Shown here piece by piece: positions 62,051 through 64,000 of a stretch of 64,000 bases of DNA. Source of the stretch: Candidatus Brevefilum sp. (GTDB taxonomy: Bacteria; Chloroflexota; Anaerolineae; Anaerolineales; Anaerolineaceae); contig JAHYJN010000004.1 of the NCBI GenBank assembly GCA_019428905.1, positions 23,996-87,995 on the forward strand. The letters are read 5' to 3'. The notes beneath the pieces were generated by a model. The model was not told the origin of the DNA and made no database searches. It saw only the letters and a list, made by a program, of their open reading frames with translations. The first letter of the stretch is position 1. Each line of letters begins with the position of its first letter. Position numbers and translations under genes: made by a program.

Positions 62051-64000
62051 ATGAACCAACTCACCCCTCTGCGACGCCAATACCTGGATATTAAACGCCA
62101 GCATCCCGATGCGATCGTCTTCTTCCGCCTAGGTGATTTTTACGAAACCTTTGATGAAGATGCCAAGATCACATCCCGAGAATTGGACATCGTCCTCACC
62201 TCGCGGCCGGTGTCGAAAGGGGTGCGCGTCCCCATGGCCGGCATTCCCCATCATGCGGCTGAGAACTATCTTTCGCGCCTGATCAGCAAGGGCTACCACG
62301 TAGCGATCTGCGAGCAGGTTTCAGATGAACCCGAAAACGGTTTGGTGCCGCGTGAAGTTGTGCGCATTGTCACCCCGGGGACGGTGGTCGAACCGGGCCT
62401 GCTTCAGCACCAGCATAACAATTACCTGGCGACGGTTTTTTACCAGGAAGGTCGGGCGGGATTGGCCTATGTCGACATCTCAACCGGTGAATTCGCAGTC
62501 ACCGAGATGACCGGCAAAGACGTCCAGGACCAGATCCGTTCGGAACTCTTCAGGCTGCAGCCTGCTGAGACCCTCTGGCCGGATTCCCTGACTCAGCCCG
62601 ATACGCTGCCCGGTTTTACCTCTGCCTACGAAAGCTGGCATTACGAACTCGGCCGCTGCACGGATACCCTCAAAGATCATTTTGGCGTGGTCACCCTGGA
62701 CGGATTTGGGTTGCGCGGTAAGCCCATGGCGATCCGCGCGGCAGGTGCAATCCTGGCTTATATTGAAGATACGCAGCGACAATCCCTCAAACTGCTCACA
62801 CACCTGACCACTTACACCTTAGATGAATTCATGGTGCTGGATGCCGAAACCCGGCGCAACCTGGAACTGACGGAGACCATCCGCTCTGGGAAGACGTACG
62901 GGTCCCTGTTGGGCGTCCTGGATTACACACGCACGCCCATGGGAGGACGGCTGCTGCACCAATGGGTCAGCAAACCGTTGCTCAATGTGGATCACATCCA
63001 GCGCCGCCTGGATGCTGTCGCTTTTTTCTTCAGCCAAGGGCTGATCCGGGCGGAAACCATGGATGCCCTGGATGCTTTTGATGACCTCGAGCGGCTGACA
63101 AACCGGGTCATATCTGGCCATGCTATCCCACGCGACCTGGTTTCCATGCGTGAAAACCTAGCCCGCATCCCAGAATTAAAGGGGCTTTTTCAAGATGATG
63201 AACCCGCAATTCAAAAAACCCTGACCAGGATCCATTTATGCCAGGACCAGTTAGCGCTGCTCAACGCGGCCATCCAGGATGAACCCCCGGCCACGCTGGC
63301 AAATATAGGCGTGATCCGTAAAGGCTTTTCTACAGAATTGGATAATGTGCTGGACGCTTCGCAGCATGCCCGCCAATGGATTGCTGACCTCGAAAAAACA
63401 GAGAAAGCCCGTACAAGCATTAAATCGCTGAAAGTTGGCTATAACAAAGTCTATGGTTATTACATTGAGGTCACCAAGTCAAACACCGAGCTTGTGCCGG
63501 AAGAATACATCCGGAAACAAACCCTGGTCAATGCTGAACGGTATATCACCCCTGAGCTGAAGGAGTACGAAACCCTCGTCTTGAACGCAGAGGAACGCAT
63601 CCATGAAATTGAAAGCCGGGTGTTCGGGCAGGTGTGTGAAGAGCTGGCAGGGGGGGCTCGAGATTTATTAGAAACATCGCGCGGCCTGGCAGAACTGGAT
63701 GCTTTTGTATCATTGGGCGAAGCTGGGGCTTTGCACGGTTATCGGCGACCTGAAGTGGTCAGGGAAAAATGCCTTGAGATCCTCAACGGCCGTCACCCCG
63801 TGGTGGAGAAACTGCGCACTTCAGAACGTTTTGTCCCCAACGATGCGATCTTCGACGAGAATGAGATTATCCGCATCATCACCGGCCCCAACATGAGCTG
63901 TAAATCCACCTTTTTGCGCCAGGTGGCGCTGATCGTGTTGATGGCGCAGATGGGCTCATTCGTCCCGGCTGAATCCGCCAAGATCGGCCTGGTTGACCGC
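62051..64000 (+). CDS. mutS: DNA mismatch repair protein MutS (truncated by the window edge)
   Basis: 650 codons of MutS, open at the window end. The N-terminal mismatch-binding motif LGDFYETFDEDA is present; the connector, lever and clamp domains follow (GYNKVYGYYIEVTKSN, HPVVE). The ATPase begins with the Walker A region at codons 612-620, which reads GPNMSCKST where the family has GPNMxGKST. The P-loop glycine before the lysine is therefore Cys617 (TGT, 63899-63901), a change expected to harm ATP binding. The start is ATG 62051, 60 bases after alaS. Confidence 0.94.
   Translation, partial: MNQLTPLRRQYLDIKRQHPDAIVFFRLGDFYETFDEDAKITSRELDIVLTSRPVSKGVRVPMAGIPHHAAENYLSRLISKGYHVAICEQVSDEPENGLVPREVVRIVTPGTVVEPGLLQHQHNNYLATVFYQEGRAGLAYVDISTGEFAVTEMTGKDVQDQIRSELFRLQPAETLWPDSLTQPDTLPGFTSAYESWHYELGRCTDTLKDHFGVVTLDGFGLRGKPMAIRAAGAILAYIEDTQRQSLKLLTHLTTYTLDEFMVLDAETRRNLELTETIRSGKTYGSLLGVLDYTRTPMGGRLLHQWVSKPLLNVDHIQRRLDAVAFFFSQGLIRAETMDALDAFDDLERLTNRVISGHAIPRDLVSMRENLARIPELKGLFQDDEPAIQKTLTRIHLCQDQLALLNAAIQDEPPATLANIGVIRKGFSTELDNVLDASQHARQWIADLEKTEKARTSIKSLKVGYNKVYGYYIEVTKSNTELVPEEYIRKQTLVNAERYITPELKEYETLVLNAEERIHEIESRVFGQVCEELAGGARDLLETSRGLAELDAFVSLGEAGALHGYRRPEVVREKCLEILNGRHPVVEKLRTSERFVPNDAIFDENEIIRIITGPNMSCKSTFLRQVALIVLMAQMGSFVPAESAKIGLVDR

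Overview
The window reads as ordinary chromosome of a bacterium of moderate GC content, most likely a Chloroflexota member of the Anaerolineae type. This is inference from gene style: GAF-rich partner-switching regulators, a DUF3662-FHA/FHA pair beside a SEDS-penicillin-binding-protein fusion, Thr-Pro-rich surface linkers, a ParB-like/UspA fusion, and no outer-membrane or LPS genes. There is no rRNA, CRISPR array, prophage or intact transposase. One tRNA gene (CAT anticodon) is present.

Layout. 0-7.3 kb: radC, then a STAS-HATPase switch protein with a very large multi-GAF SpoIIE phosphatase, facing a ParB-like/UspA protein. 7.6-13.5 kb: a PfkB kinase, parA-parB, a YtcJ-type amidohydrolase, a double-HTH regulator and a GNAT enzyme. 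13.8-20.8 kb: a membrane DsbA-like protein, an oligopeptide-binding protein with a cobalamin adenosyltransferase and DUF554, secG, a PHP phosphoesterase, and rtcB-archease. 20.9-25.6 kb: two FHA proteins, MTA phosphorylase and a SEDS-PBP fusion whose transpeptidase part has lost its catalytic residues. 25.7-28.3 kb: tyrS with a structured leader, a LiaF-like protein and an HNH nuclease. 28.3-38.0 kb: a long minus-strand run reading purine nucleoside phosphorylase, membrane Ig-like protein, GNAT, 7TM-GAF-HTH sensor, S1 protein, FtsK, CDP-alcohol phosphatidyltransferase, Lgt and an MBL hydrolase.

38-50.7 kb is the accessory stretch. It has a diverged direct duplication flanking two AT-rich orphan membrane genes (one with a sortase-like signature), a tandem DUF333 lipoprotein with a relic third copy, a YkgJ protein, a hemerythrin-like protein, a GT-C membrane protein, tRNA-CAT, and an unknown membrane protein behind a consensus promoter that contains a perfect palindrome. 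It also holds a 93-bp MITE-like element, era with a lysoplasmalogenase-type gene, ogt, a phosphoribosyltransferase, a 30-residue membrane peptide and a decayed metallo-beta-lactamase-fold gene. 50.7-64 kb returns to core genes: degV, an acetyltransferase, a HicB/DinB-like protein, a lamin-tail-domain protein with dnaX-ybaB-recR, a flavodoxin, azlCD, alaS and a truncated mutS whose Walker A glycine reads as cysteine.

Functional themes are chromosome segregation and repair (parAB, ftsK, dnaX, recR, radC, mutS, ogt), envelope growth signalled through FHA proteins, and lipid or lipoprotein synthesis (lgt, CDP-alcohol transferase). The most unusual items are the SEDS-pseudo-PBP fusion, the palindromic operator at 45.8 kb, the duplicated cassette at 38-41 kb and the altered MutS P-loop.
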